NCBI GenBank assembly: GCA_026168455.1
Contig: CM047430.1
Location: 1,875,473 to 1,939,472, forward strand
Origin: Theocolax elegans
Taxonomy: Eukaryota > Arthropoda > Insecta > Hymenoptera > Cerocephalidae
Reading direction: 5' to 3'
DNA length: 64,000 nucleotides
Part shown: in pieces, positions 1 through 14,655 of the stretch
How positions within the stretch are numbered: the first letter of the stretch is position 1
How the letters are laid out: each line of letters starts with the position of its first letter
The notes under the pieces: model-generated
Database searches by the model: none
What the model was told of the DNA's origin: nothing
What the model saw: only the letters and a program-made list of their open reading frames with translations
Position numbers and translations under genes: made by a program

Positions 1-163
1 GCACAACGAAGACATGCTACAATTCATCGGTAGAGTGAACGAAATTAAAATTAATTTGATCGACGCAATAATGCATGAAGATAGACTCGAGGTGTTGGAT
101 CGTCGTCAACTAGGAAAGATTGAACACGAAATGCTCGAAGGATTTCGCTATGGCCTTCCGCCA
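1..163 (+). pseudogene. gag: E1 gag fragment (second copy of the element)
   Basis: The plus-strand reading frame encodes about 54 residues that match, base for base where I compared, the middle of the E1 gag found on the minus strand near 42690-42850 (for example the segment LEVLDRRQLGKIEHEMLEGF). It is the capsid-like central part of Gag, without start, zinc knuckles or pol. The copy runs in from before the window and stops at the assembly gap, so its real extent is unknown. Its orientation (plus) agrees with the truncated E1 LTR at 739-2061, so both may belong to one element that the gap and a LINE fragment now separate. Confidence 0.9.
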
Positions 164-263
164 NNNNNNNNNNNNNNNNNNNNNNNNNNNNNNNNNNNNN
201 NNNNNNNNNNNNNNNNNNNNNNNNNNNNNNNNNNNNNNNNNNNNNNNNNNNNNNNNNNNNNNN
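164..263. other. Assembly gap of 100 N
   Basis: Exactly 100 N bases. This is a common placeholder length for a gap of unknown size, so the distance between the gag fragment and the LINE fragment should not be taken from the coordinates. Confidence 0.99.
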
Positions 264-738
264 GCCGTCTGATGCTCCATTATTTTAAGCGCCGAATCGC
301 GGTCCCGCTTCTTAGCTCTCTGAGCTAGCGCCGTAGCCGTAAGCACCGGCGCCGCAGGTCCGCAATCTCTCCCGTCCACCAGTACGCAGGACGTTTTCTG
401 CCCGCCGCCTTCTTGAGGGGTACCGCTTCCTTACAGGCCCGCAGGATCAGGTGCATGATATTGCTCGTCACCCGATCAGCCCGTTCAGAAGCTGATACTC
501 CCTCCGGTATCTCCACCAGGGCTCGCTGACCGCGTTCTAGGGCCAGAGATAACTTATTGACGTCCATCCTGTCGATGTTCCACCTACGATGGCCGCTCCG
601 AGGAGCTGCCCTGACTGGCTCATTCTCACGTACGCGGAACGTGATGAACTGGTGATCGCTGGCTGTGTAGTCATCGATCACCTGCCAGTCCCGCACATGT
701 GCGGCGAGGTGTTCAGTCGCAAGAGAGACGTCAATAAT
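264..738 (-). pseudogene. R1-like LINE fragment, end of endonuclease domain
   Basis: The minus strand reads, from about 737 down to 325, a protein with ASDHQFITFRVRENEP, the Ser-Asp-His motif that closes an AP-type (EEP) endonuclease domain, then a basic linker ending AYWWTGEIADLRRRCLRLRR. A Tyr-Trp-Trp segment followed by an arginine-rich LRRRCLRLRR string is characteristic of the endonuclease-to-RT linker in R1/TRAS/SART-type non-LTR retrotransposons. A stop at 325 ends the frame, and a related frame (AQRAKKRDRD...) continues in another phase to the gap, so at least one frameshift is present. The upstream end is cut by the E1 LTR; the first 18 or so residues of the open frame are translated LTR, not LINE. 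Confidence 0.75.
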
Positions 739-2061
739 ATACCTTTCTCTCTCGCACAAAGTCAAATCCTTAGTTCCTTTCCACGCCACCAGACTAGCGC
801 CACTATCGCAAGAATCACCTATACCTTTCTCTCTCGCACAAAGTCAAATCCTTAGTTCCCTTCAGCACCACCAGACTAGCGCCACCGTCAATTCTCCACG
901 CAACCTCTGCCACCTACTCATATGTAATGTTCTCCTAATCCTTTCCCAATAGATTCATGCGTTTCGCGCCACAATCCGTTATATTAATAATAATCTTATG
1001 CATTATGAATTGTATAATGCCGCTAATACTTGTTATTATAACATTTATTTAATATTAAGTTACATATACGAATTAATGTCTTTCCACGAACACACTCATG
1101 TTTACGAAATTGACTCTCGACTCCGTTAATATTACTATTTAAATATCTTCTTACTCGAATGACTAACGTGTGTGACAATAGCATGACTTCACAAAATTGC
1201 AATAGTATACACCAAATCACATAAATAAGTACGTCATCAAAACATTCGCCAAGACAATCAAGAGACGCCGAAGATCTCATCAGTTTGCTGACAAAGCCCC
1301 ACCTCCAACCAATAAGCGGATTCGCAGCCCCATCCGCCCACCACCAAAAGGCCGCCCACAGCCAATCAAGAGCAGCTCCGCCTTCAAGAACGGCGTACCA
1401 CAAGATGCGCAGCAGTCGTTCCCCTCCATACCACCTCGAGAGGAGACGCGCATCAACAGTCAGTCGAGGAGAGTCGTAGTCAGTCGATCGAGCGGACTCG
1501 AATAAGTCGGTCTTCATACTCTCACATTTATAAGAGATTGTATCTTCGCGTATATTCAACTACGTTAAATTTTGTACCTCAGTTCGGACAATAATTACTG
1601 TTGTTTTAAATTCGTATCTATTTGTCAAAAGCTATTAATTCTGTGAAATATATTTATGCTATTTTAAATAAATTGAGTGTAAAATATAAATCTGTGATCT
1701 CGTAATTGATTTTATCCGGACTTCCATCCACTATCCCGTGTTTCACAAACTGTTGCGTTCACTCTCGAAATCGATCTTCCCGTCATCGTCGTTTTGGACT
1801 TGTTTCGACTCACACATCTTCGTCGTCCTGGATTTGGCTTGGAGGAAGCCGAAATCTTCTCCTGGTGACAGCTGCTGCCCTACCAATTCACCCTATACAC
1901 CCTTCACAGGAACTGCTAAGACCTGCCTTGCTCTACCACGGTTCTCGTCAGTAAAAGTTAAGTAACTTTATTTAGTTCACTCTTCCGTTTACAAAAATCA
2001 AAATCAGTAAAATCATAACTTTAATTTTTTTTTTATCTGTAAAATTATCCGGGTCACAACA
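739..2061 (+). mobile_element. Truncated E1 LTR, copy 1
   Basis: Homologous to the 1,522-bp LTRs of E1, but in the opposite orientation to the complete element. The inner end (...cacaaca at 2055-2061) is intact and abuts satellite DNA directly. The outer end is missing about 200 bp and joins the LINE fragment at about 739. The copy retains two of the roughly 82-bp internal units (ggcgctagtctgg...gcgagagagaaa). Confidence 0.9.
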
Positions 2062-5000
2062 ACATATAAGATAAGCCATGCAGATAGCACGAAAAAGAAC
2101 TAAAATTCGTACATTCTTGTATAAATTAGCCTGAAAAACAAATCACGACGACCACATGTATGTGGCGGAATTTCTGACTTTTTACTGAAAGTTGCATAAT
2201 ATGTTTGTAATATCATTTATTACTCAGAATATCTAAAAATATATTGAATTTATCACCGAGAGTAACGATATTTCGAATATATATGAGCACAGTGGCTTGG
2301 GAACCGGATTACGCGGGGCGCATGCGATGTAGCGGAATATCAGACTCATACGGCAAATTTGCATCGTATATGCGTAATAACAATGAATAATAGACATATA
2401 GGATAAGCCATGCAGTTAGCACGAAAAAGAACTACAATTTGTACATTCTTGTATAAATTAGCCTGAAAAACAAATCGCGATGACCACGTGTATGTGGCGG
2501 AATTTCTGACTTTTTCAACAAAAATTGCATAATATGTTTGTAATATTATTAATTACTCAGAATATCTGAAAATATAATGAATTTATCACCGAGAGTAACG
2601 ATATTTCGAATATATATGAGCACAGTGGCTTGGGAACGGATTACAGAGGGCCACGTGCGATGTAGCGGAATATCAGACTCATACGGCAAATTTGCATCGT
2701 GTATGCGTAATATCAATGAATATTAGACACATAAGATAAGCCATGCAGATAGCACGAAATAGAACTAAAATTCGTACATTCTTGTATAAATTAGCCTGAA
2801 AAACAAATCCGACGACCACATGTATTTGGCGCAATTTCAGACTTTTTCACTGAAAATTGCATAATATGTTTGTAATATCATTGATTACTCAGAATATCTA
2901 AAAAGTATATGAATTTAGCACCGGAGAGTAACGATATTTGAATATATATGAGCACAGTGGCTTGGGAACCGGATTACGTAGTGGCACATACGATGTAGCG
3001 GAATATCAGACACATCACGCCAAATTTGCATCGTGTATGCGTATATCATAGATATAGACCATATAAGAGAAGCCATGCAGATAGCACGAAAAGAACTAAA
3101 ATTCTTACATTCTTGTATAAATTAGCCTGAAAAAACAAATCGCGATGACCACGTGTATGTGGCGGCATTTTCTGACTTTTTCAACAAAAATTGCATAATA
3201 TGTTGTAATATCAGTAATTACTCAGATATCTAAAAATATAATGAATTTAGCACCGAGAGTACGATATTTCGAATATATATGAGCACAGTGGCTTGGAACC
3301 GGATTACGCGGGGCGCATGCGATGTAGCGGAATATCAGACTCATACGGCAAATTTGCATCGTATATGCGTAATAACAATGAATAATAGACATATAGGATA
3401 AGCCATGCAGTTAGCACGAAAAAGAACTACAATTTGTACATTCTTGTATAAATTAGCCTGAAAAACAAATCGCGATGACCACGTGTATGTGGCGGAATTT
3501 CTGACTTTTTCAACAAAAATTGCATAATATGTTTGTAATATTATTAATTACTCAGAATATCTGAAAATATAATGAATTTAGCACCGAGAGTAACGATATT
3601 TCGAATATATATGAGCACAGTGGCTTGGGAGACGGATTACAAGGGCCACGTGCGATGTAGCGGAATATCAGACTCATACGGCAAATTTGCATCGTGTATG
3701 CGTAATATCAATGAATATTAGACACATAAGATAAGCCATGCAGATAGCACGAAATAGAACTAAAATTCGTACATTCTTGTATAAATTAGCCTGAAAAACA
3801 AATCACGACGACCACATGTATTTGGCGCAATTTCAGACTTTTTCACTGAAAATTGCATAATATGTTTGTAATATCATTGATTACTCAGAATATCTAAAAA
3901 TATAATGAATTTAGCACCGAGAGTAACGATATTTTGAATATATATGAGCACAGTGGCTTGGGAACCGGATTACGAGTGCCACATACGATGTAGCGGAATA
4001 TCAGACACATACGCCAAATTTGCATCGTGTATGCGTAATATCAATGAATAATAGACATATAAGATAAGCCATGCAGATAGCACGAAAAAGAACTAAAATT
4101 CTTACATTCTTGTATAAATTAGCCTGAAAAACAAATCGCGATGACCACGTGTATGTGGCGGAATTTCTGACTTTTTCAACAAAAATTGCATAATATGTTT
4201 GTAATATCATTAATTACTCAGAATATCTAAAAATATAATGAATTTAGCACCGAGAGTAACGATATTTTGAATATATATGAGCACAGTGGCTTGGAAACGG
4301 ATTACGAGTGCCACATACGATGTAGCGGAATATCAGACACATACGGCAAATTTGCATCGTGTATGCGTAATATCAATGAATAATAGACATATAAGATAAG
4401 CCATGCAGATAGCACGAAAAAGAACTAAAATTCGTACATTCTTGTATAAATTAGCCTGAAAAACAAATCACGATGACCACGTGTATGTGGCGGAATTTCT
4501 GACTTTTTCAACAAAAATTGCATAATATGTTTGTAATATCATTAATTACTCAGAATATCTAAAAATATAATGAATTTAGCACCGAGAGTAACGATATTTT
4601 GAATATATATGAGCACAGTGGCTTGGAAACGGATTACGAGTGCCACATACGATGTAGCGGAATATCAGACACATACGGCAAATTTGCATCGTGTATGCGT
4701 AATATCAATGAATAATAGACATATAAGATAAGCCATGCAGATAGCACGAAAAAGAACTAAAATTCGTACATTCTTGTATAAATTAGCCTGAAAAACAAAT
4801 CGCGACGACCACATGTATGTGGCGGAATTTCTGACTTTTTTACTGAAAGTTGCATAATATGTTTGTAATATCATTTATTACTCAGAATATCTGAAAATAT
4901 AATGAATTTAGCACCGAGAGTAACGATATTTCGAATATATATGAGCACAGTGGCTTGGGAGACGGATTACAAGGGCCACATGCGATGTAACGGAATATCA

Positions 5001-8000
5001 GACTCATACGGCAAATTTGCATCGTGTATGCGTAATATCAATGAATAATAGACACATAAGATAAGCCATGCAGATAGCACGAAAAAGAACTAAAATTCTT
5101 ACATTCTTGTATAAATTAGTCTGAAAACCAAATCACGACGACCACAAGTATGTGGCGGAATTTCTGACATTTTCACTGAAAATTGCATAATATGTTTGTA
5201 ATATCATTGATTACTCAGAATATCTGAAAATATAATGAACTTAGCACCGACAGTAACGATATTTCGAATATATATGAGCACAGTGGCTTGGGAACCGGAT
5301 TACGAGGGCCACATGCGATGTAGCGGAATATCAGACTCATACGGCAAATTTGCATCGTGTATGCGTAATATCAATGAATAATAGACATAATTAAGATAAG
5401 TCATGCAGATAGCACGGAAAAGAACTAAAATGCGTACATTCTTGGATAAATTAGCCTGAAAACCAAATCACGACGACCACAAGTATGTGGCGAAATTTCT
5501 GACATTTTCACTGAAAATTGCATAATATGTTTGTAATATCATTGATTACTCAGAATATCTAAAAATATAATGAATTTAGCACCCCAAGTAACGATATTTC
5601 GAATATATATGAGCACAGTGGCTTGGGAACCGGATTACGAGTGCCACATGCGATGTAGCGGAATATCAGACACATACGGTACATTTGCATCGTGTACGCG
5701 TAATATCAATGAATAATAGACACATCAGATAAGCCATGCAGATAGCACGAAAAAGAACTAAAATTAGTACATTCTTGTATAAATTAGCCTGAAAAACAAA
5801 TCACGACGACCACACATATGTGGCGGAATTTCTGATATTTTCACTGAAAATTGCATAACATGTTTGTAATATCATTGATTACTCAGAATATTTAAAAATA
5901 TAACGAATTTAGCACCGAGCGTAACGTATTTCGAATATATATGAGCACAGTGGCTTGGGAACCGGATTACGAGGGCCACATGCGATGTAGCGGAATAACA
6001 GACTCATACGGCAAATTTGCATCGTGTATGCGTAATATCAATGAATAATAGACATATAAGAGAATCCATGCAGATAGCACGAAAAAGAACTAAAATTCGT
6101 ACATTCATGGATAAATTTGCCTGAAAACCAAATCACGACGACCACATGTATGTGGCGGAATTTCTGACTTTTTCAACAAAAATTGCATAAAATGTTTGTA
6201 ATATCATTGATTTCTCAGAATATCGGAAATATAACGAATTTAGCACCGAGCGTAACGTATTTCGAATATATATGAGCACAGTGGCTTGGGAACCGGATTA
6301 CGAGGGCCACATGCGATGTAGCGGAATATCAGACTCATACGGCAAATTTGCATCGTGTGTGCGTAAAATCAATGAATAATATACATATAAGATAAGTCAT
6401 GCAGATAGCACGAAAAAGAACTAAAATTCGTACATTCTTGTATATATTAGCCTGAAAAACAAATCACGACGACCACATGTATGTGGCGGAATTTCTGACA
6501 TTTTCACTGAAAATTGCATAATATGTTTGTAATATCATTGATTACTCAGAATATTTAAAAATATAAGGAATTTAGCACCGAGCGTAACGTATTTCGAATA
6601 TATATGAGCACAGTGGCTTGGGAACCGGATTACGAGGGCCACATGCGATGTAGCGGAATAACAGACTCATACGGCAAATTTGCATCGTGTATGCGTAATA
6701 TCAATGAATAATAGACATATAAGAGAAGCCATGCAGATAGCACGAAAAAGAACTAAAATTAGTACATTCTTGTATAAATTAGCCTGAAAAACAAATCACG
6801 ACGACCACACGTATGTGGCGGAATTTCTGATATTTTCACTGAAAATTGCATAATATGTTTGTAATATCATTGATTACTCAGAATATTTAAAAATATAACG
6901 AATTTAGCACCGAGCGTAACGTATTTCGAATATATATGAGCACAGTGGCTTGGGAACCGGATTACGAGGGCCACATGCGATGTAGCGGAATAACAGACTC
7001 ATACGGCAAATTTGCATCGTGTATGCGTAATATCAATGAATAATATACATATAAGATAAGTCATGCAGATAGCACGAAAAAGAACTAAAATTTGTACATT
7101 CTTGTATATATTAGCCTGAAAAACAAATCACGACGACCACATGTATGTGGCGGAATTTCTGACATTTTCACTGAAAATTGCATAATATGTTTGTAATATC
7201 ATTGATTACTCAGAATATATAAAAATATAAGGAATTTAGCACCGAGCGTAACGTATTTCGAATATATATGAGCACAGTGGCTTGGGAACCGGATTACGAG
7301 GGCCACATGCGATGTAGCGGAATATCAGACTCATACGGCAAATTTGCATCGTGTATGCGTAATATCAATGAATAATAGACATATAAGAGAAGCCATGCAG
7401 ATAGCACGAAAAAGAACTAAAATTCGTACATTCATGGATAAATTTGCCTGAAATCCAAATCACGACGACCACATGTATGTGGCGGAATTTCTGACTTTTT
7501 CAACAAAAATTGCATAAAATGTTTGTAATATCATTGATTTCTCAGAATATCTGAAAATATAACGAATTTAGCACCGAGCGTAACGTATTTCGAATATATA
7601 TGAGCACAGTGGCTTGGGAACCGGATTACGAGGGCCACATGCGATGTAGCGGAATATCAGACTCATACAGCAAATTTGCATCGTGTGTGCGTAAAATCAA
7701 TGAATAATAGACATATAAGATAAGTCATGCAGATAGCACGAAAAAGAACTAAAATTCGTACATTCTTGTATAAATTAGCCTGAAAAACAAATCACGACGA
7801 CCACATGTATGTGGCGGAATTTCTGACATTTTCACTGAAAATTGCATAATATGTTTGTAATATCATTGATTACTCAGAATATTTAAAAATATAACGAATT
7901 TAGCACCGAGCGTAACGTATTTCGAATATATATGAGCACAGTGGCTTGGGAACCGGATTACGAGGGCCACATGCGATGTAGCGGAATAACAGACTCATAC

Positions 8001-11000
8001 GGCAAATTTGCATCGTGTATGCGTAATATCAATGAATAATAGACATATAAGAGAAGCCATGCAGATAGCACGAAAAAGAACTAAAATTCGTACATTCATG
8101 GATAAATTTGTCTGAAAACCAAATCACGACGACCACATGTATGTGGCGGAATTTCTGACTTTTTCAACAAAAATTGCATAAAATGTTTGTAATATCATTG
8201 ATTTCTCAGAATATCTGAAAATATAACGAATTTAGCACCGAGCGTAACGTATTTCGAATATATATGAGCACAGTGGCTTGGGAACCGGATTACGAGGGCC
8301 ACATGCGATGTAGCGGAATATCAGACTCATACGGCAAATTTGCATCGTGTGTGCGTAAAATCAATGAATAATAGACATATAAGATAAGTCATGCAGATAG
8401 CACGAAAAAGAACTAAAATTCGTACATTCTTGTATAAATTAGCCTGAAAAACAAATCACGACGACCACATGTATGTGGCGGAATTTCTGACATTTTCACT
8501 GAAAATTGCATAATATGTTTGTAATATCATTGATTACTCAGAATATTTAAAAATATAACGAATTTAGCACCGAGCGTAACGTATTTCGAATATATATGAG
8601 CACAGTGGCTTGGGAACCGGATTACGAGGGCCACATGCGATGTAGCGGAATAACAGACTCATACGGCAAATTTGCATCGTGTATGCGTAATATCAATGAA
8701 TAATAGACATATAAGAGAAGCCATGCAGATAGCACGAAAAAGAACTTAAATTCGTACATTCTTGGATAAATTAGCCTGAAAACCAAATCACGACGACCAC
8801 ATGTATGTGGCGGAATTTCTGACATTTTCACTGAAAATTGCATAATATTTTTGTAATATCATTGATTACTCAGAATATTTAAAAATATAACGAATTTAGC
8901 ACCGAGCGTAACGTATTTCGAATATATATGAGCACAGTGCCTTGGGAACCGGATTACGAGGGCCACATGGTATGTAGTGGAATATCAGACTCATACGGTA
9001 CATTTGCATCGTGTACGCGTAATATCAATGAATAATAGACATATAAGATAAGCCATGCAGATAGCACGAAAAAGAACTAAAATTAGTACATTCTTGTATA
9101 AATTAGCCTGAAAAACAAATCACGACGACCACACGTATGTGGCGGAATTTCTGATATTTTCACTGAAAATTGCATAAAATGTTTGTAATATCATTGATTT
9201 CTCAGAATATCTGAAAATATAACGAATTTAGCACCGAGCGTAACGTATTTCGAATATATATGAGCACAGTGCCTTGGGAACCGGATTACGAGGGCCACAT
9301 GGTATGTAGTGGAATATCAGACTCATACGGTACATTTGCATCGTGTACGCGTAATATCAATGAATAATAGACATATAAGAGAAGCCATGCAGATAGCACG
9401 AAAAAGAACTAAAATTCGTACATTCATGGATAAATTTGCCTGAAAACCAAATCACGACGACCACATGTATGTGGCGGAAATTCTGACTTTTTCAACAAAA
9501 ATTGCATAAAATGTTTGTAATATCATTGATTTCTCAGAATATCTGAAAATATAACGAATTTAGCACCGAGCGTAACGTATTTCGAATATATATGAGCACA
9601 GTGCCTTGGGAACCGGATTACGAGGGCCACATGGTATGTAGTGGAATATCAGACTCATACGGTACATTTGCATCGTGTACGCGTAATATCAATGAATAAT
9701 AGACATATAAGAGAAGCCATGCAGATAGCACGAAAAAGAACTAAAATTCGTACATTCATGGATAAATTTGCCTGAAAACCAAATCACGACGACCACATGT
9801 ATGTGGCGGAAATTCTGACTTTTTCAACAAAAATTGCATAAAATGTTTGTAATATCATTGATTTCTCAGAATATCTGAAAATATAACGAATTTAGCACCG
9901 AGCGTAACGTATTTCGAATATATATGAGCACAGTGGCTTGGGAACCGGATTACGAGGGCCACATGCGATGTAGCGGAATAACAGACTCATACGGCAAATT
10001 TGCATCGTGTATGCGTAATATCAATGAATAATATACATATAAGATAAGTCATGCAGATAGCACGAAAAAGAACTAAAATTCGTACATTCTTGTATATATT
10101 AGCCTGAAAAACAAATCACGACGACCACATGTATGTGGCGGAATTTCTGACATTTTCACTGAAAATTGCATAATATGTTTGTAATATCATTGATTACTCA
10201 GAATATATAAAAATATAAGGAATTTAGCACCGAGCGTAACGTATTTCGAATATATATGAGCACAGTGGCTTGGGAACCGGATTACGAGGGCCACATGCGA
10301 TGTAGCGGAATATCAGACTCATACGGCAAATTTGCATCGTGTGTGCGTAAAATCAATGAATAATAGACATATAAGAGAAGCCATGCAGATAGCACGAAAA
10401 AGAACTTAAATTCGTACATTCTTGGATAAATTAGCCTGAAAACCAAATCACGACGACCACATGTATGTGGCGGAATTTCTGACATTTTCACTGAAAATTG
10501 CATAATATTTTTGTAATATCATTGATTACTCAGAATATTTAAAAATATAACGAATTTAGCACCGAGCGTAACGTATTTCGAATATATATGAGCACAGTGC
10601 CTTGGGAACCGGATTACGAGGGCCACATGGTATGTAGTGGAATATCAGACTCATACGGTACATTTGCATCGTGTACGCGTAATATCAATGAATAATAGAC
10701 ATATAAGATAAGCCATGCAGATAGCACGAAAAAGAACTAAAATTAGTACATTCCTGTATAAATTAGCCTGAAAAACAAATCACGACGACCACACGTATGT
10801 GGCGGAATTTCTGATATTTTCACTGAAAATTGCATAACATGTTTGTAATATCATTGATTACTCAGAATATCTGAAATTATAACGAATTTAGCACCGAGCG
10901 TAACGTATTTCGAATATATATGAGCACAGTGGCTTGGGAGCCGGATTACGAGGGCCACATGCGATGTAGCGGAATATCAGACTCATACGGCAAATTTGCA

Positions 11001-12359
11001 TCGTGTGTGCGTAATATCAATGAATAATAGACATATAAGATAAGCCATGCAGATAGCACGAAAAAGAACTAAAATTCGGACATTCTTGGATAAATTAGCC
11101 TGAAAACCATATCACGACGACCACATGTATGTGGCGGAATTTCTGACTTTTTCAACAAAAATTGCATAAAATGTTTGGAATATCATTGATTTCTCAGAAT
11201 ATCTGAAAATATAACGAATTTAGCACCGAGCGTAACGTATTTCGCATATATATGAGCACAGTGGCTTGGGAGCCGGATTACGAGGGCCACATGCGATGTA
11301 GCGGAATATCAGACTCATACGGCAAATTTGCATCGTGTATGCGTAATATCAATGAATAATAGACATATAAGAGAAGCCATGCAGATAGCACGAAAAAGAA
11401 CTAAAATTCGTACATTCTGGATAAATTTGCCTGAAATCCAAATCACGACGACCACATGATGTGGCGGAATTTCTGACTTTTTCAACAAAAATTGCATAAA
11501 ATGTTTGTAATATCATTGATTTCTCAGAATATCTGAAAATATAACGAATTTAGCACCGAGCGTAACGTATTTCGAATATATAGACACAGTGGCTTGGGAG
11601 CCGGATTACGAGGGCCACATGCGATGTAGCGGAATATCAGACTCATACGGCAAATTTGCATCGTGTATGCGTAATATCAATGAATAATAGACATATAAGA
11701 GAAGCCATGCAGATAGCACGAAAAAGAACTAAAATTCGTACATTCATGGATAAATTTGCCTGAAATCCAAATCACGACGACCACATGTATGTGGCGGAAT
11801 TTCTGACTTTTTCAACAAAAATTGCATAAAATGTTTGTAATATCATTGATTTCTCAGAATATCTGAAAATATAACGAATTTAGCACCGAGCGTAACGTAT
11901 TTCGAATATATATGAGCACAGTGGCTTGGGAACCGGATTACGAGGGCCACATGCGATGTAGCGGAATATCAGACTCATACGGCAAATTTGCATCGTGTGT
12001 GCGTAAAATCAATGAATAATAGACATATAAGATAAGTCATGCAGATAGCACGAAAAAGAACTAAAATTCGTACATTCTTGTATAAATTAGCCTGAAAAAC
12101 AAATCACGACGACCACATGTATGTGGCGGAATTTCTGACATTTTCACTGAAAATTGCATAATATGTTTGTAATATCATTGATTACTCAGAATATTTAAAA
12201 ATATAACGAATTTAGCACCGAGCGTAACGTATTTCGAATATATATGAGCACAGTGGCTTGGGAACCGGATTACGAGGGCCACATGCGATGTAGCGGAATA
12301 ACAGACTCATACGGCAAATTTGCATCGTGTATGCGTAATATCAATGAATAATAGACATA
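2062..12359. repeat. Satellite array, about 332-bp unit, first block
   Basis: About 31 head-to-tail units. Landmark gagcacagtggcttggg recurs at 332-333 bp spacing (for example 7270, 7602, 7934). Each unit carries the perfect 10-bp palindrome gcaaatttgc, the short dyad ccacat-gt-atgtgg and a conserved block catgcagatagcacgaaaaa. Copies before about 5900 are more varied and contain small indels; copies from about 5900 on fall into a few sharply defined variants (cattcttgtataaattag, cattcatggataaatttg, cttgtatatattag, agaacttaaattcg). Short open frames inside are unit-length by-products repeated with the satellite and are not genes. Confidence 0.97.
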
Positions 12360-14655
12360 TGTAACGTACTGGTCAATCCTTCGGACTTTACGCAGTTCGT
12401 AAGTTTGAGATGGGATTAGATGTCTCGTGGCTCGGAGGGACTAAATCGTTTCTCCCGTACTCTCGATGATTGATAGGCGTGGTGACCCTCCGTTGAGCTT
12501 AATGAGGCAGCGTGTGGCAAAGCTTTATTTATGTGAATTTACAAGATGGCAGTAGTGCCAAAACCCTCGTGTAAAGTGCAGTTTGTTTCTCTCGTGATTG
12601 GAAAGCCTGTCCTCCTCGATGATCCGATGTATATTTACTTTCCGTGCTTTTAAATTATATACTTTACCTCGACGTTATACTTTTATTAATACCTAGTTCC
12701 TTCTATGTATATAAGGAAAGATTAGTAAAGAAATAAATAACTCGATAATCAACTTTAACCTGATAAAGTGGTACGATTATTTATTTATTTTTTAGTGTAC
12801 ACTCTTCGCGTTATGTCGCGGGTGCTCGTGCACGTACGAATATAAATCAGTATAATTAAGCGATATTAACAATGAAATATTGACTGGAACGGTAATTAGA
12901 ACGCGTCCGCTTACTATCGGTATAAATTAGAATATACTTTGTATCTTAATAGAAGAAGACCGTTCGAAGATTATCGGAGTGGCGCGATTGCACGTCCGTT
13001 TGGTATCAAGGCAGTCTGAGCACTGGCGGGAGTCGACGAGCACACTGCGCTCGTGAGTAACGTTTGTGGCGGGGATAGTTCAGTCTGATTGGTCGCGCGT
13101 GACGATACATAGAAGGTTCTAGAAGCGTTGGTCTGTTTTTATTGGTCCGTTGTTGTCAAGCGCGAAAACGCTGACTTAAACTTCACGCCAAAATATCGCA
13201 ACTGGCGACGATATCTAACACCGGATGTTATAAGGATACGTGATATTTATTCCGTTGGCTTCTACGTCGTATAATTACTCTATATGCTTCTAGAATGTTC
13301 TATGTTCGTTGGTTTTACAATATTCGTTAATATATTATTGATTATCGGGAGGGGAAAAGGATCTTTATTACAAAAGTCTGTTGTATATGAAATTTCGAGT
13401 CGATCGCTTAAGTTAAATTTCGAAATAGAGACGTTTTGTGCTTCGCGGTGTTGTTTACTGATGTTTCCTGTGATTAGAAATATTCCTTTCTTATTTATAG
13501 TAATTTTAAATGGTAACATTACATTCATTTATAATAGGCATGCGTATATTAGTATAAAAAGTATGTATATAAGTAACGCTGGTTTTTTTATCGCATTTTG
13601 CGATTGGTGCAATACGTGTTATTCAATAATATTCATATAGTTCTTGTCCCTTTATATGTTTAAACAAAATTATAAATAAACAGTTGCATTGTAAGAGTCT
13701 TCAGATGGTACCAGTCGACGCTATTCATGATCGAGAAGTTGTTTCGGGAAGATTTGCCGTATGTCGGTAAGACAGTTTCACTCCTTATCGATGGTGGGTA
13801 ATATATTACCGACTGTCGCATGTTTGATGGTCGTCGGCAGCTTATCGTCTCCCTCTGGTAACATTTATCGGCAGCCGCCTCGTTTAGTTACGTATCACTC
13901 GATCAACGTTGATAGAACTCTCATCTGCCAGAAATGGTCAAGTATCGACTATTATTGGTGTTGGAACGTTTTCGTAGCAGGGCCAACCTCATCTGCGGAT
14001 GTGCGTGGCTCGTCTCTGTAGTGGGCGATCTAGAATTTTGATCATTTATCCAACCACCGCGAGGGTGAACATACATTAGTATACTGTATATACGAATATG
14101 TGTTAACTATAGTGACAATGGATGGTATAGGTGGGAACAAATATGCATATCGTATAGAACGATGAATTTTAGGGGGGGTGGGGCTCTTATCAAAATTTTG
14201 ATATCTGTCGTCGTTGTCTAGTAAACTCCAATAGTAGCGTACAGTTACGTCACAGTGCTTGAATTGATATATATATGTATATATGAGTAATCATACAATA
14301 ATAAAAATAATAATAAATATCGGTTTAGGCGGTATATTCCATGGTCGTTATTGAGAATAGAAGTGCTCGACAGGTCGATGTTTGGTGTGTGGACCCAAGT
14401 CACTCCCACTCCTACAGCATTCAAGATATGCCTCTGAGACCGATTTCATATTAGTCGCTTAAGATCTACATACTGCCATCTATTCGCCTACGCAGATAAA
14501 AGTGTTTAACATTTATTGAAATAATATTGTACTTAAAATAACAATAGTATGTAATTAACAATTAAGTTAGATCGTTTATATTTCTTAGTTATACAATAAG
14601 AACAACATAGTAAGGTCGCGAATTCTGCGAGCTGAGCCTCATATCGTAACACATA
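12356..14655. mobile_element. 2,292-bp insertion in satellite, probable solo LTR
   Basis: The inserted piece is 12360-14651. It begins TGTAACGTACTGG and ends CATATCGTAACA, the TG...CA pattern of LTRs with near-inverted tips (TGTAACG / CGTAACA). It is bracketed by CATA at 12356-12359 and 14652-14655; removing it and one CATA restores the normal satellite sequence agacatataagagaag. A 4-bp target duplication suits a Ty3/gypsy-type integrase. I see no gag, pol, primer site or second LTR inside. The longest frame (13284-13640 plus, 118 codons) resembles nothing I know. The family is unrelated by eye to the E1, E2 and E3 LTRs. Confidence 0.75.

Noticed and set aside
2285..2310. CENP-B-box-like stretch (cttgggaaccggatta) in the satellite unit
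   Set aside because: The essential core bases of the mammalian box (TTCG....A..CGGG) are not matched; the likeness is too weak.
13284..13640. 118-codon frame in the 2.3-kb insertion as a gene
   Set aside because: Overlaps an open frame on the other strand, no domain, composition like the surrounding non-coding sequence.
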